From NCBI GenBank assembly GCA_964401455.1, contig CAYNYI010000002.1:1-64000 (forward strand): a stretch of 64,000 bases of DNA. The letters are read 5' to 3'. The stretch comes from CAYNYI01 sp964401455 (GTDB lineage: Bacteria; Fibrobacterota; OXYB2-FULL-49-7; CAYNYI01). The notes under the pieces were generated by a model. The model worked only from the letters and a program-made list of their open reading frames with translations, searched no databases and was not told where the DNA came from. Position numbers and translations under genes: made by a program. The stretch's first letter is position 1, and every line of letters starts with the position of its first letter. Of this stretch, positions 43,543 to 52,718 are shown one piece after another.

Positions 43543-44543
43543 ACCCAAGCCTCTTTCTGGCGGCTGAAAATCTCCCATCTAATAATAGTCTTCCGGCTTG
43601 TATCCTTTATTATTTTAGACTCATCTGTCTGTTTAAAGAAATCCGTGAGCTGTCGATATCTGCGCATTCTGAAAAGCGCTTCAGCTTCGAAGAGATAGCC
43701 GTTGAAATCTTCCGGAACTTTTAGGCGGTATTCACGGAAATAATTCAGAGCTTCTTCCGGATTATCTAACTCAAGGAATATTTTTCCAATTAAAAGCTGA
43801 ACTTCATCGCGGGAAGATCCGAACTCTACAGCTTTTTTATAATGATCAAGGGCTTTATTCAAAGCGTTTCGCAGGGAGGCACCGGTTGGAATTCTCAGGT
43901 ATGAATAATCATAATAGAGGTCCGCCGCCTGTTTATGTAGTCTGGGGTCATCCGGTTTTTGTTCGAGTTCGGACTCAATATTTTTTAAATCTTCTATCAT
44001 TGGGGTTTCTATTTTTTTTATAGCGGAGACAGCGGCATATTTTACCTCAAAAGAGATGTCCTTGACTGCTTTTTTAATTATTCCCACTGAAGCCCGGTCT
44101 TTTATTCCTGTCAGATAACTTATTGCTTTAAGCTTTTCCCTGATTCTGCCCGAAGAGGAAATCATGTCGTTAAACGGCTCAATATTTAATTTCTCCCGCA
44201 TTATCTTTTTTTGTTCATCTTCTGCGGGTATATAGAATTGATTTTTTATAGTATATGATATATGCTCATCGAATTCTTCGGCGGCGTTTTCGCGGATATT
44301 GAACTTTGATGACAAAATATAAGTGGAAAATATCAGCCAGCCTCCCAAAGGGAAAAAAAGAATAATTGCTGTAAAACTTCCTGATCCGTATTTATGGTTC
44401 AGGTGTATATAGATAATGGAAAACAAAGAGCATAGAATATGAGCAAAAACAGCTGTTTTTATATCGGACTGGATTATAAAATACAAAGCCGATAAAAAAA
44501 ATAGTGCGGAGAATATAAAGGCCCATGATTTTTTGATATTCAT
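43539..44543 (-). CDS. pelE: PelE-like membrane/TPR protein
   Basis: A 334-residue protein with two to three N-terminal hydrophobic helices ('WAFIFSALFFLSALYFII', 'FTAIILFFPLGGWLIFSTYI'). A short HEAT-like stretch ('VKYAAVSAIKKIETPMIED') follows, then TPR-like pairs ('ALDHYKKAVEFGSSRDEVQL', 'EEALNYFREYRLKVPEDF'). Size, topology and position between pelD and pelF match PelE, which stabilises the inner-membrane complex; sequence conservation of PelE is low. It overlaps pelD and the HEAT gene by 4 bases each. Confidence 0.8.
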   Translation of the reverse strand: MNIKKSWAFIFSALFFLSALYFIIQSDIKTAVFAHILCSLFSIIYIHLNHKYGSGSFTAIILFFPLGGWLIFSTYILSSKFNIRENAAEEFDEHISYTIKNQFYIPAEDEQKKIMREKLNIEPFNDMISSSGRIREKLKAISYLTGIKDRASVGIIKKAVKDISFEVKYAAVSAIKKIETPMIEDLKNIESELEQKPDDPRLHKQAADLYYDYSYLRIPTGASLRNALNKALDHYKKAVEFGSSRDEVQLLIGKIFLELDNPEEALNYFREYRLKVPEDFNGYLFEAEALFRMRRYRQLTDFFKQTDESKIIKDTSRKTIIRWEIFSRQKEAWV

Positions 44544-45892
44544 ATTCCGGCCCTTTTAAACAGAGACTCTACGTCTTTGTCTTTTTTTTCCGGGGAGGCG
44601 GTCTCAAAATTCATCAGCGGAACTAAATTCTCCTTATCCCTGAAAAAGTTGTGTAAGATAGATTTCAGCTTATTCAGGAACGCCTCCGCGCCCCCTGAAT
44701 CTGTGCCGGGCAGAAAAACAACGTAAGAATTATTTTTCTGACCCAGCGAAAGAAGATCGCTGGATCTCAGGGATTTTTCAATAAGTTTTTGAAATAACAG
44801 AGAGAACTCTTCCTTTTTGAATTCTTCGGGTAACTTATAAGTAATACCGATAAGAGAGAACTTTCTGCCATATCTTTTAAAGCTCTCCAGCTCGAACCCA
44901 AGCATTTTTTCCATATAGGCGAATTTAAAACACCCTGTGTCAGGGTCGAATATTTCTCTTCTTTTACGGTTTTCAATATCGGCTATTCGTTTAAATGAAG
45001 AGGCAAGCCATTCCGAAATAGTCTTGATAAAGTCCATGGTTTCTCTATTATACGAAAGGAACTCCATATCATTTATAAATATTATACCGTAAAAACCTTC
45101 CGAGGGCATTGGTATGGGAAGGGCGCAGATTATTTCATCGTCTGTTGTTGACGGCGTATAATCTTTGTTGTTTATTTCTATATTTTTCCATACAGGAGTA
45201 TTTGTTTCGAAAGCTTTTTGAACAAGATAGGGATAAGGCGGGTACAGCTTTTCCTTCGGAAGGGATTCTCCGCCGGTGACTGTCTCGGGAAGGAGCTCTT
45301 TTTTATCCTTCAGCCTGTAAAAAACACACTTTTTTATTCCCAGTTCCTGTTTAAAGAAGACAAACATTGAAAAAAGCAATTCTCCGGGGGCGTTTTTATT
45401 CATGACCTTTGAAAGCCTGTACGCACGGCGCGCGGTATTTTTATTCGTAGAAACTTTCTTCTCGTATTCGTTATGAAGGTCTTCCTGAAGTTTTATGGTT
45501 TTCTCAAGAGACTCTATTCTGTGCTTCTGGTTTATATTAGATTTTTTGATATGATTAATAACTTGATCGCGCCTGTCTATTGACTGGCTTACACCATAAG
45601 CGCCAGCAATGAAGGCGATAGGCAGTATTATGATTTCAAACTCAAAAACATGTTCCAGGTCAAGGCAAAAAGGCGAGTGATAGAAAAGTACAAGGTACAT
45701 TGTGCCAAAAAGAAACGCAACTGCCGTGGATTTTTTAATACCATATTTAACACTGAAAAACAAGACGGGAAGCCAGTAAGGGTGGGGTATTACACGTATG
45801 AAGCCTATATTGCCTCGTAAAAACAGCAAATTAACCGCAATCATTCCCGCAGCGGCGGCAACTACTTCAAAAATAATTTTCGATGTCTTCAA
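44540..45892 (-). CDS. pelD: c-di-GMP receptor PelD
   Basis: About 450 residues: four N-terminal transmembrane helices, a coiled coil, a GAF domain (~170-300) and a degenerate GGDEF domain. The I-site RxxD is intact as RSSD (376-379), while the catalytic GGDEF position reads QKNNS (385-389). This is as in PelD, which binds c-di-GMP to switch on Pel synthesis but makes none. I prefer TTG 45892, which has AGGAAAGAGA upstream; a TTG at 45922 would also be in frame but overlaps the receiver gene more. Confidence 0.92.
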   Translation of the reverse strand: MKTSKIIFEVVAAAAGMIAVNLLFLRGNIGFIRVIPHPYWLPVLFFSVKYGIKKSTAVAFLFGTMYLVLFYHSPFCLDLEHVFEFEIIILPIAFIAGAYGVSQSIDRRDQVINHIKKSNINQKHRIESLEKTIKLQEDLHNEYEKKVSTNKNTARRAYRLSKVMNKNAPGELLFSMFVFFKQELGIKKCVFYRLKDKKELLPETVTGGESLPKEKLYPPYPYLVQKAFETNTPVWKNIEINNKDYTPSTTDDEIICALPIPMPSEGFYGIIFINDMEFLSYNRETMDFIKTISEWLASSFKRIADIENRKRREIFDPDTGCFKFAYMEKMLGFELESFKRYGRKFSLIGITYKLPEEFKKEEFSLLFQKLIEKSLRSSDLLSLGQKNNSYVVFLPGTDSGGAEAFLNKLKSILHNFFRDKENLVPLMNFETASPEKKDKDVESLFKRAGI

Positions 45893-46289
45893 TTCTCTTT
45901 CCTCGCTTTTCAGCTGTTTCAACTATGGTTCTCAGCAAGTCTTCTCTCAAAAAGGGTTTTCTGAGAAACTTCATTCCGAGCCCAAGTATTTTTCTTGAAA
46001 TTTCAGGGTAAAGAAGTACCGGTGAGGCGATTATCTTTTCTGTGTTACCGGAAACTTTCAGGTCGGGTTCACTTCTGCATATATCCAGAGCTGTGGTATC
46101 TCCCGTAAAATAGTCCAGTATCAGAATATCGGGTTTAAAATTTTTAATGAAATCTCTTGTCTTTTCATTATTTCTCTCAGTTGAAGTATATGTCTCAACC
46201 CAAAAGGAGGTGTCCCTCAGGAAAAATCTGACAGGATAGCAAAGAGAACCGTCGGAGTCAACGGCTGCAACTTTTTTTCCGGAGATCAT
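45867..46289 (-). CDS. Stand-alone receiver-domain protein
   Basis: A 140-residue CheY-like receiver. Acidic residues D11 and D13 ('VAAVDSDG'), phosphoacceptor D59 ('ILILDYFTG'), S89 ('IIASPV') and K111 ('KFLRKPF') are all present, so it should be phosphorylatable. It has no output domain. It sits between pelC and pelD, overlapping both genes (4 bases with pelC, 26 with pelD), and is not part of canonical pel operons. It could regulate the Pel inner-membrane complex by protein contact; its kinase is unknown. Confidence 0.9.
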   Translation of the reverse strand: MISGKKVAAVDSDGSLCYPVRFFLRDTSFWVETYTSTERNNEKTRDFIKNFKPDILILDYFTGDTTALDICRSEPDLKVSGNTEKIIASPVLLYPEISRKILGLGMKFLRKPFLREDLLRTIVETAEKRGKRIEDIENYF

Positions 46290-46819
46290 TTTATGGCTTT
46301 CGTCATTTTTTCCGCGGCAATCTGTAGAAATCTGCTAAGTGATTGTTCTTTTAATGATCCGAGTCCGGGGGTAACAGAGATACTGCTCTCCCACAGTACT
46401 TCCGATGTAGCTGTATTTGTGAGTCTCGAAGTAAGCCCTACGACCGGCTCCTCGCCAAGCCCCTTTTTGTATTTGTATTCTGTTACCGTTCCGGTCAGGT
46501 AAGATTCGGCACCTGATTTTTTTGCTTCGGAAAGGTAATCTATTTCATCAAAGATTCCAGCGTCAGAGATCTCATCTTTTTCTGATTTCTTATATTCTCT
46601 TAGCAGTATTGTGCCTTTGCTTCTTAATTCGGCTGTAAAAACGGAAGTCGCTATTTTCCCGGCATTTGGATCCGGAGTAAGATTCTCAAAAGGAAAAACA
46701 AGCACCAGTCCGGCTGCGGCAGGATTAAAGCCTTTTTTTAAAAACTGCCTTTGATGAACACAGCCGCTGATGAAGGTGATTAACAGGATCAGCGAAAAAA
46801 TTTTGATTTTTTTCTTCAT
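46286..46819 (-). CDS. pelC: Outer-membrane lipoprotein PelC
   Basis: A 177-residue lipoprotein (signal ending 'LITFISGC'). In well-studied Pel systems PelC forms a ring under the outer membrane that guides the polymer to the PelB pore. 'LVLVFPFENLTPDPNAGKIA' and 'YLTGTVTEYKYKKG' give the PelC/LpoB-like fold, and the length is right. AGGAG ribosome site. It overlaps the receiver gene by 4 bases. Confidence 0.88.
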   Translation of the reverse strand: MKKKIKIFSLILLITFISGCVHQRQFLKKGFNPAAAGLVLVFPFENLTPDPNAGKIATSVFTAELRSKGTILLREYKKSEKDEISDAGIFDEIDYLSEAKKSGAESYLTGTVTEYKYKKGLGEEPVVGLTSRLTNTATSEVLWESSISVTPGLGSLKEQSLSRFLQIAAEKMTKAIK

Positions 46820-46829
46820 TTTTTTCTCC

Positions 46830-47831
46830 TCATATATTTTTGGAAAGATTCAAAATCAGTTTCCGGTCCTCTTCAAAGAAATCCCCGGATTCATAAGTAG
46901 AATAAACTCCCTTTACGAACAGAGCAAAATTTACAGAGAAACACAGATATGCTTTTAGCTCGGTATAGGAATTAATTCCTGCATTATTATCTGAAAGCGA
47001 AAAATCCTTGTGATAGCCGGCCGTTAGACCTTTATTTAATCCGGCGGGAAGATTCATGATAATTGCGGCGGCCATTAAAGAAGAGGCGGATGCTTCGGTG
47101 CGGGTGTAAAAAGGTCCGCCTGTTACCATGACGCATCTTCTGATACTGTAAGGCAGGGTGGTGCTCGGCTGCCGGAAGGGAAGGGGAGAACTGTAAGATG
47201 TCCGTGAGCCAAGCAGGCAGTACTCAAATGATGCGCCGGCCCTTTCATTGTCTCTGTTCTTATGCCCCTTCTTATAATCATAAAAGGATCCTGAAAAAGA
47301 CAAAGAAGCTTTTTCTGAAAGAAGCCTGCTGTAATAGAACCGGCCTTGACTGTAGCCCGCTTCTTCAAGGTATTCGGAAGCGGAGAGCGTTGAGATGGTT
47401 TCTTTTTTTAAATTAAATTCTAATGAGTTGCGGCCGGCGCCTCTGTAATATGAGATGCCGCTTAAAAGCCAGGAGCCTTTTTTGGGAGTGAAGAATATGG
47501 AAAAACTCCGCCCGGGGCTGTGGAGCCTAAGTTTTAACGGCATACTGTATAAAGTGTCACTGGTCTGATCAGGGCCTTCAAATATATCACATCTGATCCC
47601 CAGAATGATATCAATATGATGTGCAGGACTGCTTTTATAAGCGGTCCTGAAGTATTTTTGTCCGTATATTCCGGTTTTTGAAAGACCTGTCCCCGTAGCG
47701 AATTCCGGGGAGGACATATATAGGTTATTCCAGAAATAATGGTCCGACGGCAAAATAACCGATGAGGGAATTGCTGAAAAGAGACCGGAAAAAATAATTA
47801 TAAAAATCGGGTTTAGAGGCATATTGAGCAT
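46830..47831 (-). CDS. Predicted outer-membrane beta-barrel, likely the PelB pore part
   Basis: A 333-residue protein with a signal peptide and then many short amphipathic beta strands with alternating aromatic or hydrophobic residues ('SFSIFFTPKKGSWLLSGISY', 'KASLSFSGSFYDYKK', 'ASSLMAAAIIMNLPAGLNKG'). No domain is named with certainty. The C terminus 'LSKNI' lacks the usual terminal Phe/Trp. It lies between the barrel-less pelB and pelC. Canonical PelB ends in a 16-strand porin, so this may be that pore as a separate chain. A second ATG lies at 47822. Confidence 0.7.
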   Translation of the reverse strand: MLNMPLNPIFIIIFSGLFSAIPSSVILPSDHYFWNNLYMSSPEFATGTGLSKTGIYGQKYFRTAYKSSPAHHIDIILGIRCDIFEGPDQTSDTLYSMPLKLRLHSPGRSFSIFFTPKKGSWLLSGISYYRGAGRNSLEFNLKKETISTLSASEYLEEAGYSQGRFYYSRLLSEKASLSFSGSFYDYKKGHKNRDNERAGASFEYCLLGSRTSYSSPLPFRQPSTTLPYSIRRCVMVTGGPFYTRTEASASSLMAAAIIMNLPAGLNKGLTAGYHKDFSLSDNNAGINSYTELKAYLCFSVNFALFVKGVYSTYESGDFFEEDRKLILNLSKNI

Positions 47832-47856
47832 ATTATACTTACTTGTATTTAATTTT

Positions 47857-49752
47857 TCAATCTAAAATGTATTGCAGCATCTGGTTGGCCAGATCCCATC
47901 TTCCTTCATTCTGAAGTTTAGCCGCCTGATCTTTTATGAAAAAACTGGTTTCTTTTTTGCTTAGACCATTGAGGTTTTTTGCGTAATCCAGCACGGAAAA
48001 TAAAGCAAAGGTTTCTTCTTTGCCCGCGAGAAGTTCAAGAGTGCTGTTTAGAAAGAAGCTGAAGTTCTCATCTTCCGGCGATGTTTTATAAAACTCACCA
48101 AGCGCTTCGCGTATATAACCGAGTCTGAGCGCGGCAAGCATAAATATTTCTTTTTCCTGTCCTTTTCTTTCTTTATTTTTGAGCAACCTGAAAACTTTGC
48201 GATAATAAATGTTTGAGTTTTTGCCTTCTTGAGTCAGGATTTCCGCTAAAAAAATGATATCTTTGGCCCCGGCGTCGTTATTTTTCAGCAGTTCTGACAG
48301 AAAAGGCTTTGCTTCATGAGGAGTTTTACTCCAGAATTTTCTTGAAGCCAGAAAGGAGAATATTTCCGGATTATAATAACCGGACGGAGCGTATTTGCGG
48401 TATATATTCTCCGCTGCCGCGGGGTTGTCATTCCAGATGCCGGCGAATACGGCTTTTTCAAAAAGGTCCGGAGTCTCATGCCCGGATTTCAGCAGGGATT
48501 CATATATTTCAGAAGTTCTGTCAAGACGTCCCGCAGCTTCGTATGCCTCAGCCGCTTTAACAGCGAAATCCTTGTTTGATTCAGGATCTTTTTCATAGAG
48601 GTGGAGACATATTTTTATAAGAGGCCCGGTTTCCCCTGTTTCTTCATATAGCCGGGCCAGTTTTTTCATTAAAAAGTCTGAGGAGTCGCTTTCTAATGCT
48701 TTTTCATAGTATTTTAAAGCTTCCGCCGTGTTCCCCAGCCATTCGTATCGGAGCGCTGTTTCTTTCAGTATTTCTATTCTTTTTTTCCCTGTTAGCTGCT
48801 TTGAAATACGGATGAGTTCCTTTATCTCCCTGTTTTTATTTCCGTTCCACTCATAAAGAGACGCAAGCTCTGTTCTTATTGCCATACTGTCCGGGAAAGT
48901 TTTTAGAAATGATTCAAGAAAACCTGAAGCCTCGCCGGGTTTTCCGATTGAGGCAAGGTATCTTCCGGTGCGTAGATGTAAATCCGGATCATTCCGATGC
49001 TTTAAACAGGCGTTCTTCAATATATCCGCCTTATTCTCCGGCAGTCCTCTGTTACCGTAAAAATCGGCTGCCTCAACATAAGCGTTGACAGAATACTTGT
49101 TTTCCTTGAGAAAACGGTTTATTATCTCGTGCGCCTTTTTTTCGTTATTCTCATATAAAAAAATATCAGCTGCACGTAAAAGTAATTCCGGGGTCAGCCC
49201 GCCTGATTTGAGTATAATACTGATGTCTCCGGTTTTTCCGGAATACGGGTAGATTGAGAAAAGTTTTTCTATGAGGTGTGGCTTGCCTCCTTCTGCCACT
49301 ATTCTTACCATCAGAAGCTCTCTTGCGGAATCATAGCGGCCGTTAACACTATAAAAGAAATACAGTTTGCTGAAATGTTCTTCCCGTCCGGTTTCTTTAA
49401 ATATCTCTTTTACAGCCTTTGCCGCCCGATCGAAATCACCCTGCCACTCATAAAGCTCTGCAAGCTCTCTATTGTAATCAGCTTTTTCAGGGTACAGTGT
49501 GCTAAGTTTTTCCAGCACCTTTATTCTTTCCGCGGTATTTCCCATTCCGGTATAAAGTTCTTTCAGCGCTGTAAGGGCGATTCTGCTTTTCGGGTTTTTT
49601 GATAGAGCTTTTTCAAGTTTAAGCTTTGCGCTGTCAAATCGGTTAGCCTTTGTCAGAATGACTCCCATCGTTTTCTCGGAAGGGAGGATTATATATGCCG
49701 CGGCAAGCATAGAGAAAATAAACAAAAACAGTCCGGTTTTAGGGATTTTCAC
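47857..49752 (-). CDS. pelB: PelB-like periplasmic TPR scaffold lacking the C-terminal barrel
   Basis: A 631-residue protein with one N-terminal anchor or signal helix (~7-24) followed by TPR repeats to the end ('NRELAELYEWQGDFDRAAKA', 'ALRYEWLGNTAEALKYYEKA', 'VKAAEAYEAAGRLDRTSEIY'). In canonical PelB (~1,190 residues) such TPRs precede a porin domain; here the chain stops at the end of the TPR region. The GTG start overlaps the pelA deacetylase stop (TAGTG). It should recruit PelA to the export path. Confidence 0.82.
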   Translation of the reverse strand: MKIPKTGLFLFIFSMLAAAYIILPSEKTMGVILTKANRFDSAKLKLEKALSKNPKSRIALTALKELYTGMGNTAERIKVLEKLSTLYPEKADYNRELAELYEWQGDFDRAAKAVKEIFKETGREEHFSKLYFFYSVNGRYDSARELLMVRIVAEGGKPHLIEKLFSIYPYSGKTGDISIILKSGGLTPELLLRAADIFLYENNEKKAHEIINRFLKENKYSVNAYVEAADFYGNRGLPENKADILKNACLKHRNDPDLHLRTGRYLASIGKPGEASGFLESFLKTFPDSMAIRTELASLYEWNGNKNREIKELIRISKQLTGKKRIEILKETALRYEWLGNTAEALKYYEKALESDSSDFLMKKLARLYEETGETGPLIKICLHLYEKDPESNKDFAVKAAEAYEAAGRLDRTSEIYESLLKSGHETPDLFEKAVFAGIWNDNPAAAENIYRKYAPSGYYNPEIFSFLASRKFWSKTPHEAKPFLSELLKNNDAGAKDIIFLAEILTQEGKNSNIYYRKVFRLLKNKERKGQEKEIFMLAALRLGYIREALGEFYKTSPEDENFSFFLNSTLELLAGKEETFALFSVLDYAKNLNGLSKKETSFFIKDQAAKLQNEGRWDLANQMLQYILD

Positions 49753-51842
49753 TATTCCGGCTCCACAATTAACTCAACTTCCGATCCGGCTGTGATCGGA
49801 TTTGAGGGTTTTGTCATAATGAGACCGTCCTCAAGCGTCTGCACTTTTGCCGGTATTCCGGCGTATGAGGCTTTCAGTTTTACCCCGCCTTTGTTTCTGA
49901 AAATAAAAGAGGCGTCGTTCCAATTTCTAAAAACAGTTTTTACGGCTCCTTTATTTTTGCTGTATGACAGAATCTCCGCAGAGGTTCTGCTAAGTACAAT
50001 TCCTTTTTCTTTTTCTGCGGGGATAAAACGAATAACTGCTTTCCCGGCCTTTTTCAGAAAAACATACAGGCTGCCTTTGAAAATTCTGAATCCGGTAATA
50101 TTTTTGCTTGCTGCTTCATCCGGAATGCCTTTCCAGTCATCAAACCGTACAGTCAGACAATTTCCGTAATCTTCTATGACCCAGCCGTTATCGCCTCTAT
50201 GTATTCTTGACGACATAAAGCCGTTTACCAAAGCGGAATAATCGGAAGCGAACATAGGACTCAGATCTTCATTTTCGAGGCAATGCCGATATATCTTTTT
50301 AAGGGCGTTCAAAGATGAAAATTTCTCGCCGGAATAAAAATGGTAATAAACATTTACCGGTCTGATTACAGCCGGACTTCCGGTGTTTTCAAAAGTTTCT
50401 ATAACCTGTTGAAATCCGTTATAGGGGCCTTTCCAGACATTTGTATATATGGCGTCATTGCTGTTGCTGGTGTAAATCTGTCGCCATTTCCCTACCTGTC
50501 GGATTAAGGGGGAAAGGTGCGCAACAGAATTGAACTTCCTGTCATATCTCGCCGTACCCCCGTTCATATTAAGAAGACCGGCTTTGTCCGCGTGGTAAAG
50601 AGCGTCGCTTTCCGGCCTGCAGTTGCCAGACCAGAATATTATGGGGCAGGTCTTTTTGTAAGGGGTCGCAAGTGAGTCCAAAAAAGCGGCGGAGCCGGCG
50701 ATTTCTTTTTCCATATCCACTTCAGGGTATCCGGGTATCGGAATATTATAATGTTCGTAAACTTTGGCCGCTTGTTTCTTTTGTTCATTGCTCCATACAA
50801 AAGGATGGGAAAAAGTATGTGTCGCGATTTCTATATTTGGCAGCGAGGCAATTTTTTTAAAAACTTCAATCCTGGTATTGCTTCCTTTATAGCGCGGGTC
50901 TATCATGGCGGTAATAAATGATGCGCTTACAGGCAGGGGGTTCTTTTTAAGTGCTTCTTCAAGTATTACTTCTCCGCAGAGTTTACCCGGGGATGTTATT
51001 GAAAGCGAAGAAAACCCGTCCCCGTCTATATGAGAATAAAAGATCCGTTTGCCGTTTCTGATGCAGAAATCCATTGCCGGTTTATTATTTTTACCGAGCG
51101 CTTCGTTAAAAAAAGTAAACGGGTTTATAGTGAATCCGTATATTGTAATATCATTTTCCGCTCCCGGGTAAGCCTTCTGCTCCATCAGAAAATCACCAAG
51201 GGCTATAGATCCTTTTCTGCCTGTTATACAAGCATCACTCTTTGACCGGGAGACGCCTTTTACCATAAGTTTCAGCCGGACTTTATTTAAGGGGTCAATA
51301 TTCCTCGCTTTAAGAATCTCTACAGCTGGCGCTTTGAGCGGCTTTTCGAAATTAAAAAAAGCAGTGTCTTCATAGAGAATTCTGTTGCGGAGCGGGTCTT
51401 TATAGTAATCGCCGTCATATCTTATGCCCATTCCCGAGAAAATATTCCTGACAAGAACTTCCGGGATTTTTTTTCCGGTTTTTCTGTCTGCCGACAGGCC
51501 GGGTGAACCCCAAATTATTATTCTCGTTCCTTTTTTCAAACAGCCGTTTAAAAAAATCGCATATTCCTCTGCATTGGAAATTTCGTCTGAATTGAACCAG
51601 CTGAAAACCGCAGCGTATTCCCCGGGTTCGACAGGTTCCGGGATTTTTCCGGATATGTCAAGATATTCAAGCCGGAAACCCAGATAGTTAAAGGTGAATT
51701 CGAGATTTCTATGGCACGGAGTATTTTCGTATGATTTGTATGCTTTGCCGTCATAAACCGCAAGTACTTTAGGCGGAGGAACAAATATTCCGCTTTGCGC
51801 GTAAATAACGAAAAATAATAGATTAAAGAGGCATTTTTTCAC
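49752..51842 (-). CDS. pelA: Pel deacetylase (PelA C-terminal part as a separate protein)
   Basis: A 696-residue exported protein matching the middle and C-terminal parts of PelA. It has a signal peptide, a Rossmann-like domain (~25-260) and a CE18 polysaccharide deacetylase with 'YSHIDGDGFSS' (D273/D275) and 'IATHTFSHPF' (H342, H346), the metal triad. A C-terminal beta domain follows. It should deacetylate Pel GalNAc residues in the periplasm. The glycoside hydrolase part is encoded by the preceding gene, which overlaps by 20 bases. Confidence 0.93.
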   Translation of the reverse strand: MKKCLFNLLFFVIYAQSGIFVPPPKVLAVYDGKAYKSYENTPCHRNLEFTFNYLGFRLEYLDISGKIPEPVEPGEYAAVFSWFNSDEISNAEEYAIFLNGCLKKGTRIIIWGSPGLSADRKTGKKIPEVLVRNIFSGMGIRYDGDYYKDPLRNRILYEDTAFFNFEKPLKAPAVEILKARNIDPLNKVRLKLMVKGVSRSKSDACITGRKGSIALGDFLMEQKAYPGAENDITIYGFTINPFTFFNEALGKNNKPAMDFCIRNGKRIFYSHIDGDGFSSLSITSPGKLCGEVILEEALKKNPLPVSASFITAMIDPRYKGSNTRIEVFKKIASLPNIEIATHTFSHPFVWSNEQKKQAAKVYEHYNIPIPGYPEVDMEKEIAGSAAFLDSLATPYKKTCPIIFWSGNCRPESDALYHADKAGLLNMNGGTARYDRKFNSVAHLSPLIRQVGKWRQIYTSNSNDAIYTNVWKGPYNGFQQVIETFENTGSPAVIRPVNVYYHFYSGEKFSSLNALKKIYRHCLENEDLSPMFASDYSALVNGFMSSRIHRGDNGWVIEDYGNCLTVRFDDWKGIPDEAASKNITGFRIFKGSLYVFLKKAGKAVIRFIPAEKEKGIVLSRTSAEILSYSKNKGAVKTVFRNWNDASFIFRNKGGVKLKASYAGIPAKVQTLEDGLIMTKPSNPITAGSEVELIVEPE

Positions 51843-52692
51843 AGCCGAAGTACTCCTTTAGACTGATTTCTGAATGAAAGGGCAAAAAGCCGTGTTTTCT
51901 GCATTCGATGAGTGAATATTCCCGGAGCCGGCTTTCTTTGTTTTCCATGTAATCAAGCACCAGCACCGGTTTTCCTGATGTTATTTCCGGATTATTTTTT
52001 ATGAATCCTATTCTTTTCTTTCTCCAGTTTTCATCTGTCTTGTTATATGTTCCCGTGTCAAAATCATAGGCGGTATTGAGGCCCTCAAGGCAGTATACGT
52101 CAAAAAATTTTCCGATTTTTTTAACCGCCCGCATTCCGTTATTGGATATGAGTATTATTTCGGGAAAGGTCTCTTTGACTTCGGCAATAAAAGAAGCCAG
52201 GGAATCTTCGCATCCTTTGTATTTGAGCGGATATTTCTCCTCAAGAAATAACGGAGAATCGATTGTGTCGAAAAAGAGCGCTTTATACCCCTTCGAGAGA
52301 ATTTTAGGAATGATTCTTCTTATAAGAAGCTCCCTCCATTTACGGGAGCGAATATCAACGAAAAAGTCATTTTCCCAGTTCTCATTTTCAGGTCCTATGA
52401 AATCGGAATTTTCTATAAGGGGCCAGTACCAGCGGAACTTTTCCGCCTCACCTATGCTTACATATCCGGCAAAAAGCGTTCCGCTGTTTACGGGAGGGAA
52501 AAACCCACTGATATCCGGTTCAACCACCGCTATATGGCATTCATTGAGATTTCGAAGTACCTCAGGGTCTTTTCCATAATAACATGCCCATGAAGCGGGT
52601 TTATCGAGACCTGGTCTTACTGTTGTATTGCGGCATGAATAAAAAAAGCTCATAAGCAAAAAGGCAGAAGCGACGGTTTTTATTAGACTCAT
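51823..52692 (-). CDS. pelA: Pel hydrolase lipoprotein (PelA N-terminal GH166-type domain as a separate protein)
   Basis: A 289-residue lipoprotein (signal ending 'SFFYSC', Cys20) consisting of an endo-alpha-1,4-polygalactosaminidase TIM barrel. Features are 'SWACYYGKDPEVLRNLN', 'LFAGYVSIGEAEKFRWYW', 'KALFFDTIDSP' (D142) and 'DVYCLEGLN' (E203, the candidate catalytic acid). In Pseudomonas this domain is the N terminus of PelA. Here it is a stand-alone membrane-tethered enzyme. It overlaps the deacetylase gene, so the two should be made together. Confidence 0.92.
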   Translation of the reverse strand: MSLIKTVASAFLLMSFFYSCRNTTVRPGLDKPASWACYYGKDPEVLRNLNECHIAVVEPDISGFFPPVNSGTLFAGYVSIGEAEKFRWYWPLIENSDFIGPENENWENDFFVDIRSRKWRELLIRRIIPKILSKGYKALFFDTIDSPLFLEEKYPLKYKGCEDSLASFIAEVKETFPEIILISNNGMRAVKKIGKFFDVYCLEGLNTAYDFDTGTYNKTDENWRKKRIGFIKNNPEITSGKPVLVLDYMENKESRLREYSLIECRKHGFLPFHSEISLKEYFGCEKMPL

Positions 52693-52718
52693 AATGATTG
52701 TTTTCAGGAAGCCGGTTC

